Assembly (NCBI GenBank): GCA_003157945.1
Contig: PMFY01000460.1
Span: forward strand, 1 to 6,738
Source of the DNA: Acidimicrobiaceae bacterium
GTDB lineage: Bacteria > Actinomycetota > Acidimicrobiia > Acidimicrobiales > RAAP-2
Direction: 5' to 3'
DNA: 6,738 nucleotides
Part shown: positions 1 to 4,950 of the stretch, in pieces
How positions within the stretch are numbered: position 1 is the first letter of the stretch
How the letters are laid out: each line of letters begins with the position of its first letter
The notes under the pieces: generated by a model
What the model was told of the DNA's origin: nothing
Seen by the model: the letters and a program-made list of their open reading frames with translations, nothing else
Database searches by the model: none
Made by a program: the position numbers and the translations under genes

Positions 1-309
1 CGCCGTCGAGGTAGAGGACGCCTCCGGACGCGGCCAGCTGCATCTGGGTGAGTGCGGCATCGGCGCCCAACTCGTCCACGTCGGCGCTGTAGGTGCTGAG
101 CCGGAGCAGTGCCCGCACCACGGCGTCGGCGTCCGGGCGCAGACCGAGTCCCTCGAGCCAGGAGCGGGTGGCGACCCCTTCCAGGGCGTCCGCCGACCTC
201 CGGGGAAGCCGGCTGAGGACGCCGGCCAGTCGGACCCTGCTGCGGACACCGAGCAGCGTGGTCCGCAGCAGGGTCCCGGGGCCCGTGGGGAGTCGGTGGT
301 GCCGCTCAC
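1..309 (-). CDS. FAD-dependent (phytoene-dehydrogenase-like) oxidoreductase, partial; N-terminal FAD-binding part missing, possible pseudogene
   Basis: The minus-strand frame with codons ending at positions 2, 5, 8 and so on is open to the left edge and shows typical high-GC third positions. It reads HRLPTGPGTLLRT, then a basic-hydrophobic stretch, then SWLEGLGLRPDADAVVRALL, LRLSTY, and finally GGVLYLDG at the edge. From family knowledge, RH.LP.GP..LL and GGV.YLDG are middle-region motifs of flavin amine-oxidase/phytoene-desaturase-like enzymes, normally about 95 and 210 residues in. The GxGxxG Rossmann segment that should precede them is absent, because that DNA is the MerR gene. A natural-looking start exists: GTG at 309-307 overlaps the MerR stop (GTGA) with GGGAG 9 nt upstream. 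It reads MSGTTD, which looks like a normal N-terminus, but lies in a different frame from the conserved motifs. An internal deletion, a pseudogene or an assembly join would explain this. The product class is fairly clear; the start and intactness are not. Confidence 0.5.
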   Translation of the reverse strand, partial: MSGTTDSPRAPGPCCGPRCSVSAAGSDWPASSAGFPGGRRTPWKGSPPAPGSRDSVCARTPTPWCGHCSGSAPTAPTWTSWAPMPHSPRCSWPRPEASSTSTA

Positions 310-1178
310 CGGCCCGGGCTCCCGGCGTCGACGGCCCGCCGGTCGGCGGCTCCGCCCTCGGCCCGGATGCGGTCCCGGACCGCCTCGCGTTCGCGGTCCG
401 AGCCCTCCCGTTCGACGTGGTCGAGGGCCACCCGCACCAGGGTCCGGGTGAAGTGGTGGCCGACCAGGGTGTTGACGGCCGGGAGGAGCTCGGCGTACGC
501 CTGCAGCAGGCCGTCCACCGCGTCGGCGGCCCCGGCCGGGTCGCCGTGGGTGAGCGCGTCGGGCCGGGATCCGGTGCGCAGCGGGTCCCGGACGTGGCGG
601 GCGAACAGCTCCACGGCCTGGCGGGCGGTCGCCTCCGTGGCCTCGTTGTGGCGCCGCGCCAGGTCGAGGAGGTCGGTCAGCGGGATGCCCCACTCGAGCA
701 GTCGCAGACCGGCCCGCGAGGCGTCCACGTCCTCGTCGGTGTACCGCTCCTGGCCCGCCACCCGGGTGGGGATGAGGAGACCCTCCGCCTCGAGGGCCTT
801 CAGCAGGGCGAGCGGCATCCCGGTGACGTCGGCCAGCTCGGCCAGGGTGAGCAGCGTCGACCGCTCGCCCCCGGCGCCGTCGGCGACCACACCGGGGTCG
901 GCGCCTCCGGCCGCCGGGGTGACGCCGGTCAGCTGGCCCAGCAGCGCCTCGTCGGCGGCGTCGAGCTCGCCCGACACCAGGCGGGCGATGGTGGCCAGGG
1001 TGAACCCCCGCTGCTGCAGCGACCGGATCCGGCCGAGACGCTCGAGGTGCTCGTCGCCGTACCAGGCGATCCGTCCCTCGCGGCGGGGCGGGGCCAGCAG
1101 GCCCTTGGACTGGTAGTACCGGATGGTGTCCACCGACACGTCGGCCTGCGCCGAAAGCTGCTCGACCCGCATCTCCAT
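306..1178 (-). CDS. MerR-family transcriptional regulator with two MerR-type helix-turn-helix segments
   Basis: A 290-residue DNA-binding regulator, presumably cytoplasmic and dimeric. Residues 4-72 form a canonical MerR winged helix-turn-helix: VEQLSAQADVSVDTIRYYQSKGLL, with the DTIRYY signature at 17-22, then RLGRIRSLQQRGFTLATIARL. Residues 111-176 look like a second, degenerate MerR HTH (TLAELADVTGMPLALLKALEAEGLL, then RYTDEDVD). The C-terminal 110 residues are helical. There are no cysteines, so metal sensing of the classic MerR/CueR kind is unlikely; the ligand is unknown. ATG at 1178 is preferred over the in-frame ATG at 1172 because a -10-like TAGAGT lies exactly 6 nt upstream, suggesting a leaderless transcript. 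It lies 114 bp downstream of the dehydratase gene on the same strand. Its stop overlaps a GTG of the following oxidoreductase remnant, so regulator and oxidoreductase were probably once translationally coupled. Confidence 0.9.
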   Translation of the reverse strand: MEMRVEQLSAQADVSVDTIRYYQSKGLLAPPRREGRIAWYGDEHLERLGRIRSLQQRGFTLATIARLVSGELDAADEALLGQLTGVTPAAGGADPGVVADGAGGERSTLLTLAELADVTGMPLALLKALEAEGLLIPTRVAGQERYTDEDVDASRAGLRLLEWGIPLTDLLDLARRHNEATEATARQAVELFARHVRDPLRTGSRPDALTHGDPAGAADAVDGLLQAYAELLPAVNTLVGHHFTRTLVRVALDHVEREGSDREREAVRDRIRAEGGAADRRAVDAGSPGR

Positions 1179-1183
1179 GCACC

Positions 1184-1234
1184 CACTCTAGGAGTGTCTG
1201 CTCGTATTGTCGGAGCACGCACACCCACAGTGGG
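1184..1234. promoter_or_regulatory. Cluster of dyads upstream of the MerR gene; possible autoregulatory operator
   Basis: Three inverted repeats sit in 51 bp. CACTC-TAG-GAGTG (1184-1196) covers the putative -10 box. TGCTC...GAGCA (1199-1203 and 1213-1217) lies across the -35/-10 spacer. CCCAC-A-GTGGG (1224-1234) lies just upstream. MerR proteins commonly bind dyads between the -35 and -10 boxes of their own promoters, so autoregulation is plausible. The usual 19-bp spacer of MerR-activated promoters is not evident here. Confidence 0.3.
1185..1213 (-). promoter_or_regulatory. Candidate promoter of the MerR gene (leaderless)
   Basis: On the minus strand, TAGAGT (1190-1185) ends 6 nt before the ATG at 1178, the spacing expected if transcription starts at or near the start codon. 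CCGACA (1213-1208) lies 17 nt further upstream and matches TTGACA at 4 of 6 positions. No Shine-Dalgarno precedes the ATG. This is inference from motif and spacing only. Confidence 0.45.
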
Positions 1235-1253
1235 CCTGACCTGCACCTATGGG

Positions 1254-1283
1254 CGGGCCCCCGGCCCGACCGGCGCCGGGTGG
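1254..1283 (-). terminator. Candidate terminator after the MaoC-type dehydratase gene
   Basis: About 10 nt past the dehydratase stop on the minus strand there are overlapping GC-rich hairpins. CCCGGC (1260-1265) pairs with GCCGGG (1275-1280), extendable by two pairs across a bulged T. Alternatively CGGGCC (1254-1259) pairs with GGCCCG (1263-1268). No U-tract follows, which is common in high-GC actinobacteria. The same gap then leads into the MerR promoter. Confidence 0.35.
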
Positions 1284-1292
1284 GTCGTCCCG

Positions 1293-1748
1293 TCAGGCGT
1301 AGTAGCGGTAGACCACCTGGGCCACACAGCTCGGCTTGGGCGCGCCCTCGGTCTCGAGGGTGAGATCGAGCACGACCTGCACCCCGCCGGTGACGTCCTC
1401 CACCTCGGCGACGGCGGCCCCCAGCCGGAGCTTGCTGCCGACCATGACCGGGGACGGGAAGCGCACCTTGTTGCAGCCGTAGTTGACGCCCATCGAGATG
1501 CCCTCGACCACGAGGACCTCACCCAGGAAGACCGGCGCCAGGGCCAGGGTGAGGTACCCGTGCGCGATGGGCCCGCCGAAGGGACCGCTCTTGGCCGCCT
1601 CGGGGTCCACGTGGATCCACTGGTGGTCGCCGGTCGCGTCGGCGAAGAGGTTGACCTGCGCCTGGTCGACGACGTGCCATCCGGAATAGCCGAGGTGCTG
1701 TCCGACGAGGTCGTTGAACGCTGCGATGCCCTGCACGGTGGTTGCCAT
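1293..1748 (-). CDS. MaoC-type (R)-3-hydroxyacyl-thioester dehydratase / enoyl-CoA hydratase (HtdZ/Rv0130-like)
   Basis: A 151-residue single hot-dog-fold hydratase expected to interconvert (R)-3-hydroxyacyl-thioesters and trans-2-enoyl-thioesters in fatty-acid metabolism. The hydratase-2 signature is clear at residues 36-50: FADATGDHQWIHVDP, with the catalytic pair Asp41 and His46 spaced as in Aeromonas PhaJ (Asp31/His36). It is followed by GPFGGPIAHGYLTLAL (55-70). The C-terminal part reads NYGCNKVRFPSPVMVGSKLRL and ends PSCVAQVVYRYYA. Length and these segments match my recollection of M. tuberculosis Rv0130 (HtdZ, 151 residues), but orthology is not proven. ATG at 1748 is chosen over a much longer upstream extension because it gives the family length and has TACAGT as a -10 box 7 nt upstream. 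The gene is divergent from the VIT1-like transporter and upstream of the MerR gene. Confidence 0.93.
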   Translation of the reverse strand: MATTVQGIAAFNDLVGQHLGYSGWHVVDQAQVNLFADATGDHQWIHVDPEAAKSGPFGGPIAHGYLTLALAPVFLGEVLVVEGISMGVNYGCNKVRFPSPVMVGSKLRLGAAVAEVEDVTGGVQVVLDLTLETEGAPKPSCVAQVVYRYYA

Positions 1749-1755
1749 GGGCCCG

Positions 1756-1761
1756 ACTGTA
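1756..1761 (-). promoter_or_regulatory. -10 box of the MaoC-type dehydratase gene
   Basis: The minus strand reads TACAGT, 7 nt before the ATG at 1748, with no Shine-Dalgarno between. No convincing -35 is seen. It is consistent with leaderless initiation. Confidence 0.4.
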
Positions 1762-1804
1762 GGGGAGCGCCGAGGCGACGGACCACCCGGCGTCGCCCGC
1801 TCTG

Positions 1805-1814
1805 AGGCCGGCCT
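1805..1814. promoter_or_regulatory. 10-bp palindrome in the dehydratase/transporter divergent gap
   Basis: AGGCCGGCCT is a perfect palindrome near the middle of the 118-bp gap between the two divergent genes. It could be an operator, but short GC palindromes are common by chance in this base composition. No IdeR- or DtxR-like iron box is visible near the transporter. Confidence 0.15.
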
Positions 1815-1854
1815 ACGGTCGGCGCGCAGTGCCTCCTCACCGGCGACGGGTCGG

Positions 1855-1860
1855 TACGAT
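1855..1860 (+). promoter_or_regulatory. -10 box of the VIT1/CCC1-like transporter gene
   Basis: TACGAT in the context TCGGTACGATC lies 6 nt before the GTG at 1867. It matches TANNNT and supports that GTG as a leaderless start. No clear -35 is seen. Confidence 0.45.
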
Positions 1861-1866
1861 CGTCGC

Positions 1867-2559
1867 GTGTACGAGGAACACCAGCACCGGAACATCAGCG
1901 GCGGCGGGGCCCGCGCCGCCGTGTTCGGGATCAGCGACGGTCTGGTGTCCAACGTCTCGCTGATCCTCGGCATGGCCGGCGCCCACGCGTCGGCCGGGTC
2001 GGTGCGCCTGGCCGGCATCGCCGGGCTCGTCGGCGGCGCGTTCTCGATGGCCACCGGCGAGTACGTGTCCATGCGGGCCCAGTCCGAGCTCATGGAGCGC
2101 GAGCTCGACGTCGAGCGCCGGGCGATCCTGGCCGATCCGGAGGACGAGCGGCGGGAGCTCGCCGCGCTCTACCGCAGTCGCGGCGTCGAGCCGGACATGG
2201 CCGACGAGCTGTCGGTCAAGATGATGCGCGATCCCGACCTGGCCCTCGAGACCCACGCGCGCGAGGAGCTCGGCTTCGCCCCGGGCGAGACGGGCAATCC
2301 GATCCAGGCCGCGCTGTCCTCCTTCGTGATGTTCGCCCTGGGGGCGTTCATCCCTCTGCTGCCGTGGCTGATCACCAGCGGCACGAAGGCCACGCTGTGG
2401 TCGATCGGCCTGGGTGCGGTGGCCTCGCTGGCCGTCGGCGCCGCCCTGTCGATCTTCACCGGGCGGTCCTGGCTCTGGTCGGCGTCCCGCCAGTTCCTGA
2501 TCTCGGCGGGGGCGGCCGGGGTCACGTACTCCATCGGGCACCTGGTCGGCACCCACTAG
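1867..2559 (+). CDS. VIT1/CCC1-family iron/manganese transporter (membrane protein)
   Basis: A 230-residue inner-membrane protein of the VIT1/CCC1 family, members of which move Fe2+ or Mn2+ out of the cytoplasm, probably by proton exchange. The N-terminal signature RNISGGGARAAVFGISDGLV (8-27) leads into the first membrane helix, with Asp24 in the position of the conserved transport aspartate. A second helix spans about 44-64. Residues 65-145 form the family's acidic cytoplasmic metal-binding insert, rich in Glu (GEYVSMRAQSELMERELDVE, then EDERRELAALY). Three more helices follow at about 147-169, 174-196 and 206-228. The GTG at 1867 is chosen because it starts immediately before the family N-terminus and has TACGAT 6 nt upstream. 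The longer frame back to 1714 overlaps the divergent dehydratase gene antisense and reads as low-complexity sequence. It converges on mshD with an 18-bp gap. The metal cannot be decided from the sequence. Confidence 0.93.
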   Translation: MYEEHQHRNISGGGARAAVFGISDGLVSNVSLILGMAGAHASAGSVRLAGIAGLVGGAFSMATGEYVSMRAQSELMERELDVERRAILADPEDERRELAALYRSRGVEPDMADELSVKMMRDPDLALETHAREELGFAPGETGNPIQAALSSFVMFALGAFIPLLPWLITSGTKATLWSIGLGAVASLAVGAALSIFTGRSWLWSASRQFLISAGAAGVTYSIGHLVGTH

Positions 2560-2577
2560 GGGCGCGCCCGGTCGGGC
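2560..2577. terminator. Short GC-rich convergent gap, possible shared weak terminator
   Basis: The 18 bp between the convergent transporter and mshD stops contain a perfect palindrome GGGCGCGCCC (2560-2569) and a small hairpin GCCC-GGTC-GGGC (2566-2577). No U-tract follows on either strand. It may act as a bidirectional terminator, but the stem is short. Confidence 0.25.
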
Positions 2578-3519
2578 TCAGCCGTCGACGGATCCGCGGA
2601 GGTAGGCCCGGTCCACGTGATGGGTGGTGAGCCCCAATGAGCGGTAGAGGGAGACCGCGGGGGCATTGGCCGCATCGACGTAGAGCATCCCGTCCGTCAG
2701 GCCCGCCGCGGCCAACCAGTCGAATCCCGCCTCGGTCAGCGCCCGGCCCCAGCCCCGCCCGTGGAAGTCGGGGTCGACGCCGATGACGTAGATCTCGCCG
2801 AGCGGCGGCTCGCCGGCGTGGACCTTGGTCCAGCACGAGCCGGCGATGCGTCCGTCGGCCTCGAGGACCCGGAACCCGTCGGCGTCGAACCAGGGCTCGT
2901 GCTCCCGTTCCCGCAGGGTGGGCAGGTCCCAGTGGCCCTGCTCGGGGTGGTCGGCGAAGGCACGGTTGTTCTGTGCGAGCCAGCCCTCCTCGTCGTCCCC
3001 CACCCGGAACGCCCGGGTGGTCACGGGTGGGTGGGCCGCGCGCCCCTCCCGACCGGGTAGGGGGAGGGCGCAGCGCAGCTGGAGCAGGTCGCGCTCGACG
3101 CGGAAGCCCCGGGTCCGGGCCCGCGCGTCGTCGTCGGCGCCGGCGTGGGTGACCCACCACCGCACCGGCGACCCGTCCGGCCGGCCGGACGCGGCCAGGG
3201 CGGCATCGGCCAGCCGCCCGAGCAGCGGCCCGTCCTCCTGGCCGGTCGACCCGAGCGCCACGACCTCGAGCGTGGGTACCCGGCCGTCGCCGCCGCCGTC
3301 CACCTGGGCCCAGCCGAGCAGCGCCCCGTCGTCCGCCCGGCGGGCGGAGGCGGCCACCAGGTCGCCGTCGTCTCGGGCTGCGGCATCGAGGGCGCGCAGC
3401 CGGCTCTCGCTCAGGCCGGCATGTCCACGGCTCGCCGTCTGCCGGGCCAGGAGGTCGCGCACCTCGTCGGGCATCCCGGGTCCCACCGATGCCACGACGT
3501 CCAGCACCGGTGCCTCCAC
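2578..3519 (-). CDS. mshD: Mycothiol synthase (MshD), tandem GNAT acetyltransferase
   Basis: MshD transfers acetyl from acetyl-CoA to Cys-GlcN-Ins in the last step of mycothiol synthesis, giving the main cytosolic thiol of actinobacteria. The 313-residue length fits the family (about 290-320). Residues 1-150 form a degenerate N-terminal GNAT repeat (LGWAQVDGGGDG at 68-79, VPTLEVVALG at 81-90). The C-terminal GNAT domain (170-310) carries recognisable MshD motifs: FRVGDDEEGWLAQNNRAFADHPEQGHWD (171-198, hyphenless in the protein and split here as FRVGDDEEGWL plus NRAFADHPEQG), EPWFDADGF (208-216), CWTKVH (229-234), GEIYVIGVDP (241-250), the acetyl-CoA loop HGRGWGRALT (253-262) and LYVDAANAPAVSLYRSLG (279-296). 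GTG at 3519 is chosen because TAGGTT lies 7 nt upstream and the N-terminal length fits. A longer open frame continues to 4425 but is antisense to nth and is not credible. Divergent from nth, convergent with the transporter. Confidence 0.93.
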   Translation of the reverse strand: MEAPVLDVVASVGPGMPDEVRDLLARQTASRGHAGLSESRLRALDAAARDDGDLVAASARRADDGALLGWAQVDGGGDGRVPTLEVVALGSTGQEDGPLLGRLADAALAASGRPDGSPVRWWVTHAGADDDARARTRGFRVERDLLQLRCALPLPGREGRAAHPPVTTRAFRVGDDEEGWLAQNNRAFADHPEQGHWDLPTLREREHEPWFDADGFRVLEADGRIAGSCWTKVHAGEPPLGEIYVIGVDPDFHGRGWGRALTEAGFDWLAAAGLTDGMLYVDAANAPAVSLYRSLGLTTHHVDRAYLRGSVDG

Positions 3520-3526
3520 GGGAGAG

Positions 3527-3532
3527 AACCTA
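3527..3532 (-). promoter_or_regulatory. -10 box of mshD
   Basis: The minus strand reads TAGGTT in the context TTGGTAGGTTCTC, 7 nt before the GTG at 3519. There is no Shine-Dalgarno. Its upstream edge touches the palindrome at 3532-3543. Confidence 0.45.
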
Positions 3533-3543
3533 CCAACGTTGGT
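3532..3543. promoter_or_regulatory. Perfect 12-bp palindrome between mshD and nth; candidate operator
   Basis: ACCAACGTTGGT is perfectly self-complementary and lies in the 51-bp gap between the divergent starts. It abuts the mshD -10 box and occupies the region where the nth -35 would be, so one bound dimer could act on both promoters. It does not resemble the actinobacterial LexA box (GAAC...GTTC) or an iron box. The regulator is unknown. Confidence 0.4.
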
Positions 3544-3558
3544 GCCGGCGGCATCCGG

Positions 3559-3564
3559 TAGCCT
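3559..3564 (+). promoter_or_regulatory. -10 box of nth
   Basis: TAGCCT in the context TCCGGTAGCCTC lies 6 nt before the ATG at 3571, with no Shine-Dalgarno. The TCCGGTAGC core recurs exactly upstream of hisD. Confidence 0.45.
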
Positions 3565-3570
3565 CCGCCC

Positions 3571-4242
3571 ATGGGCCGACCCCGCACCCCCGCCGGTCGG
3601 GCGCGCGTCGTGAACGAGCGGCTGGCCGAGGCCTTTCCGGGGAGCGCCGCCGAACTGTGCGCCCTCGACCATGCCGACCCGTTCCAGCTCCTGGCGGCCA
3701 CGATCCTCTCGGCCCAGTGCACGGACGAACGGGTCAACGCGACCACCCCCGGTCTGTTCGCGCGCTTCCCCGACGCCCCGTCGCTCGCCGCGGCACCCGT
3801 CGACGAGGTCGAGGCCCTGATCCGACCCACCGGCTTCTTCCGGGCGAAGACCCGTAGCCTCCTCGGCATGGCGGACGCGGTCGTCGAGCGGTTCGACGGG
3901 AAGGTGCCGACCCGGATGGAGGACCTGGTGACCCTGCCCGGCGTCGGCCGCAAGACGGCCAACGTCCTCCGCAGCGTCGCCTTCGACCTGCCCGGACTGC
4001 CGGTGGACACCCACGTCCAGCGCCTGGCGCGCCGCCTCGGACTGACGGACGAGACCGACCCGGTCAAGGTCGAGCACGCGCTCGGGACCATGGTGCCGGC
4101 GGGTGAGCGGGGGGTCTTCAGCCTGCGCCTGATCCTGCACGGGCGGGCGACCTGCCGGGCCCGGTCGCCCCGCTGCACGGGCTGCCTGCTCGCCGACATC
4201 TGCCCGTCGGCGGGGCTCGGGGGCGCCGTGGCGGCGGCCTGA
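3571..4242 (+). CDS. nth: Endonuclease III, DNA glycosylase/AP lyase (Nth)
   Basis: A 223-residue base-excision-repair enzyme that removes oxidised pyrimidines and cuts the abasic strand by beta-elimination. The family order is complete. The N-terminal helical part contains PFQLLAATILSAQCTDERVN (37-56). The helix-hairpin-helix LVTLPGVGRKTANV (119-132) holds the catalytic Lys128. PVDTHVQRLARRLGL (144-158) holds the catalytic Asp146. The C-terminus has the 4Fe-4S ligand set Cys195-x6-Cys202-x2-Cys205-x5-Cys211. Length is close to that of E. coli Nth (211), with a few extra residues at each end. The ATG at 3571 is supported by TAGCCT 6 nt upstream. It stands alone on the plus strand, divergent from mshD, and is followed by a long non-coding stretch. 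All catalytic and cluster residues are present, so it should be active. Confidence 0.96.
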   Translation: MGRPRTPAGRARVVNERLAEAFPGSAAELCALDHADPFQLLAATILSAQCTDERVNATTPGLFARFPDAPSLAAAPVDEVEALIRPTGFFRAKTRSLLGMADAVVERFDGKVPTRMEDLVTLPGVGRKTANVLRSVAFDLPGLPVDTHVQRLARRLGLTDETDPVKVEHALGTMVPAGERGVFSLRLILHGRATCRARSPRCTGCLLADICPSAGLGGAVAAA

Positions 4243-4255
4243 CCCGTGGATCAGG
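4238..4255 (+). terminator. Weak hairpin at the nth stop codon
   Basis: CCTGA (4238-4242, including the TGA stop) pairs with TCAGG (4251-4255) across an 8-nt loop that could itself close by one or two C-G pairs. There is no U-tract. As a terminator it is marginal; nth transcripts may run on to the strong hairpin at 4567-4594. Confidence 0.2.
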
Positions 4256-4354
4256 GCGGGCGCGGCACGGGGTGGGGGAGCCGCCGACGGGCGCGACACC
4301 GGGACGCCGGCCGTTTCGAAGTTCCTGGTGGAACACGTGTTTACGCCCGGAAGG

Positions 4355-4594
4355 TCCATCTGTCGTCTATCGCAGTCGTGGCGATGGATTCCGCAGCAGA
4401 CGGTCGGAGAACACACGAAATCCATGGCGGGGCGTCCGCTTCCGGAATTTCTCGCACGCGGGTGACTGGCATGTGCGCGGGATTTGTGATGAGATGAATG
4501 GCGAACCAGTTCCCGCCAACTGGTTCCACAGAGTAGGGATCGGGATCCGCCGCCCGACCTGCTCGCGCGAAGGCACCCTTCGGGGTGCCTTCGC
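4355..4594 (+). ncRNA. Candidate structured small RNA or nth 3' UTR element
   Basis: On the plus strand a series of helices can be drawn by eye. (1) 4365-4373 pairs with 4381-4389: nine pairs with two G-U, 7-nt loop. (2) CAC-AAATCC (4414-4423, one bulged G) pairs with GGATTTGTG (4480-4488), enclosing two hairpins: GGCGG/CCGCT (4426-4440) and CGCAC/GTGCG (4453-4477), a compact three-way junction. (3) GAACCAGTT (4503-4511) pairs with AACTGGTTC (4518-4526), loop CCCGCC. (4) The terminal UUCG hairpin at 4567-4594. ATGGATT (4384-4390) can also pair with AATCCAT (4419-4425), so alternative folds exist. No known riboswitch or sRNA family was recognised and no promoter was identified. Neighbouring plus-strand genes are nth upstream and hisD well downstream, beyond an opposite-strand gene. 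This is inference from pairing alone, and the strand is uncertain. Confidence 0.3.
4567..4594. terminator. Strong intrinsic-type hairpin, 12-bp perfect stem with UUCG loop
   Basis: GCGAAGGCACCC (4567-4578) and GGGTGCCTTCGC (4583-4594) are exact inverse complements around TTCG. On the plus strand this gives the extra-stable C(UUCG)G tetraloop, favouring plus-strand use (nth read-through or a small RNA). It also lies 60 bp past the stop of the minus-strand 65-residue gene, so it may terminate both. No U-tract is present on either side, as is frequent in high-GC actinobacteria. Confidence 0.75.
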
Positions 4595-4653
4595 CGCGTC
4601 CGGGCACGGATCCCCAGGTGAGCTTCCGGTGCACGCTCCCGGACGGGCCGGGG

Positions 4654-4851
4654 TCAGCGGCGACGGAGGGCGAGCGCGAGCCGGGACAGGCGGCGGTTGG
4701 CGCTGGCCAGCGACCGCTCGATGGCGAACAGCTCGCGCGCCGTCTCCTCGTCCTTGGCCGTGTCCGCCGCCTCCGCGTGCACCGTGACCCGGCGGGTCAG
4801 CTCGTCGAGCGCGGTGGCGAGGGAGGACAGTTCAGCGGAGGTGGCGGCCAT
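4654..4851 (-). CDS. Small conserved-looking helical protein of unknown function (65 aa)
   Basis: I do not recognise a named family. The product is MAATSAELSSLATALDELTR and onward to a basic end, LSRLALALRRR. It lacks Gly, Pro and Cys, is charged with regularly spaced leucines, and is predicted by eye to be one or two long amphipathic helices, possibly a coiled coil. There is no signal peptide or membrane segment. The acidic/neutral N-terminal half and strongly basic C-terminus could suggest nucleic-acid or protein binding, but that is speculation. The ATG at 4851 is chosen because translation upstream becomes Pro/Gly-rich noise and a -10-like CATGAT lies 6 nt before it. Third positions are G/C rich, supporting coding. 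It is divergent from hisD across a 108-bp gap and is followed by the strong hairpin at 4567-4594. Confidence 0.7.
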   Translation of the reverse strand: MAATSAELSSLATALDELTRRVTVHAEAADTAKDEETARELFAIERSLASANRRLSRLALALRRR

Positions 4852-4857
4852 GGTCCG

Positions 4858-4863
4858 ATCATG
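4858..4863 (-). promoter_or_regulatory. Weak -10 box of the 65-aa protein gene
   Basis: The minus strand reads CATGAT, 6 nt before the ATG at 4851. It deviates from TANNNT at the first base. Its spacing matches the other leaderless-type starts in the window. Confidence 0.25.
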
Positions 4864-4944
4864 GCATCCGCCGGGGCCATCGACCGCCGTCGCCCGGCAC
4901 CACACCCCCCCGTCGGGGGCTCCGGGGGCCGGGTGGGCGTCCGG

Positions 4945-4950
4945 TAGCAT
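4945..4950 (+). promoter_or_regulatory. -10 box of hisD
   Basis: TAGCAT in the context TCCGGTAGCATC lies 9 nt before the ATG at 4960, so a transcript would have a leader of only a few nucleotides. TCCGGTAGC is identical to the core upstream of nth. No attenuator, T-box or Shine-Dalgarno is visible between it and hisD. Confidence 0.45.

Larger units (their letters stand above)
4243..4653. other. 410-bp gene-free region, lower GC, rich in inverted repeats
   Basis: No credible coding frame is seen. The open frames here lack the third-position G/C bias of the neighbours and overlap one another. From 4361 to 4540 a hand count gives 105 G+C of 180 (58%), visibly below the flanking genes. Besides the RNA candidate and terminator listed separately, it contains GTTCC-TGGT-GGAAC (4321-4334), the palindrome AACACGTGTT (4332-4341) and a tandem GGGATC GGGATC (4536-4547). 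No tRNA, tmRNA, RNase P or SRP RNA signature was recognised, nor any insertion-sequence ends. Confidence 0.6.

Noticed and set aside
93..1805. 570-codon plus-strand open frame
   Set aside because: It is antisense to the MerR and dehydratase genes, and its translation is Arg/Gly/Val-rich with no motifs. Long antisense frames are expected in this base composition.
1837..2556. 239-codon minus-strand open frame
   Set aside because: It is antisense to the transporter gene, low in complexity and without family features.
4340..4362. Resemblance of GTTTACGCCCGGAAGG to the SRP RNA core
   Set aside because: Only a short patch is similar. The conserved downstream asymmetric loop and the flanking helix are absent.
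3520..4425. Upstream extension of the mshD frame to 4425 (615 codons in total)
   Set aside because: The extra part is antisense to the well-supported nth gene and shows no family similarity. GTG at 3519 gives the normal MshD length.
4411..4496. Possible hammerhead ribozyme (CGAAA followed by GTGATGAG)
   Set aside because: The core needs CUGAUGA and correctly arranged stems; the sequence has GTGATGAG and the GAAA is better explained as part of a helix.
4341..4634. 97-codon minus-strand frame and an overlapping plus-strand frame in the gap after nth
   Set aside because: Codon third positions are not G/C biased, the frames conflict with each other and with the strong hairpin, and no family is recognised.
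4905..4919. CCCCC-GTC-GGGGG hairpin upstream of hisD
   Set aside because: It has a short stem and a 3-nt loop, with no U-tract or leader peptide. It is not enough to call an attenuator or terminator.
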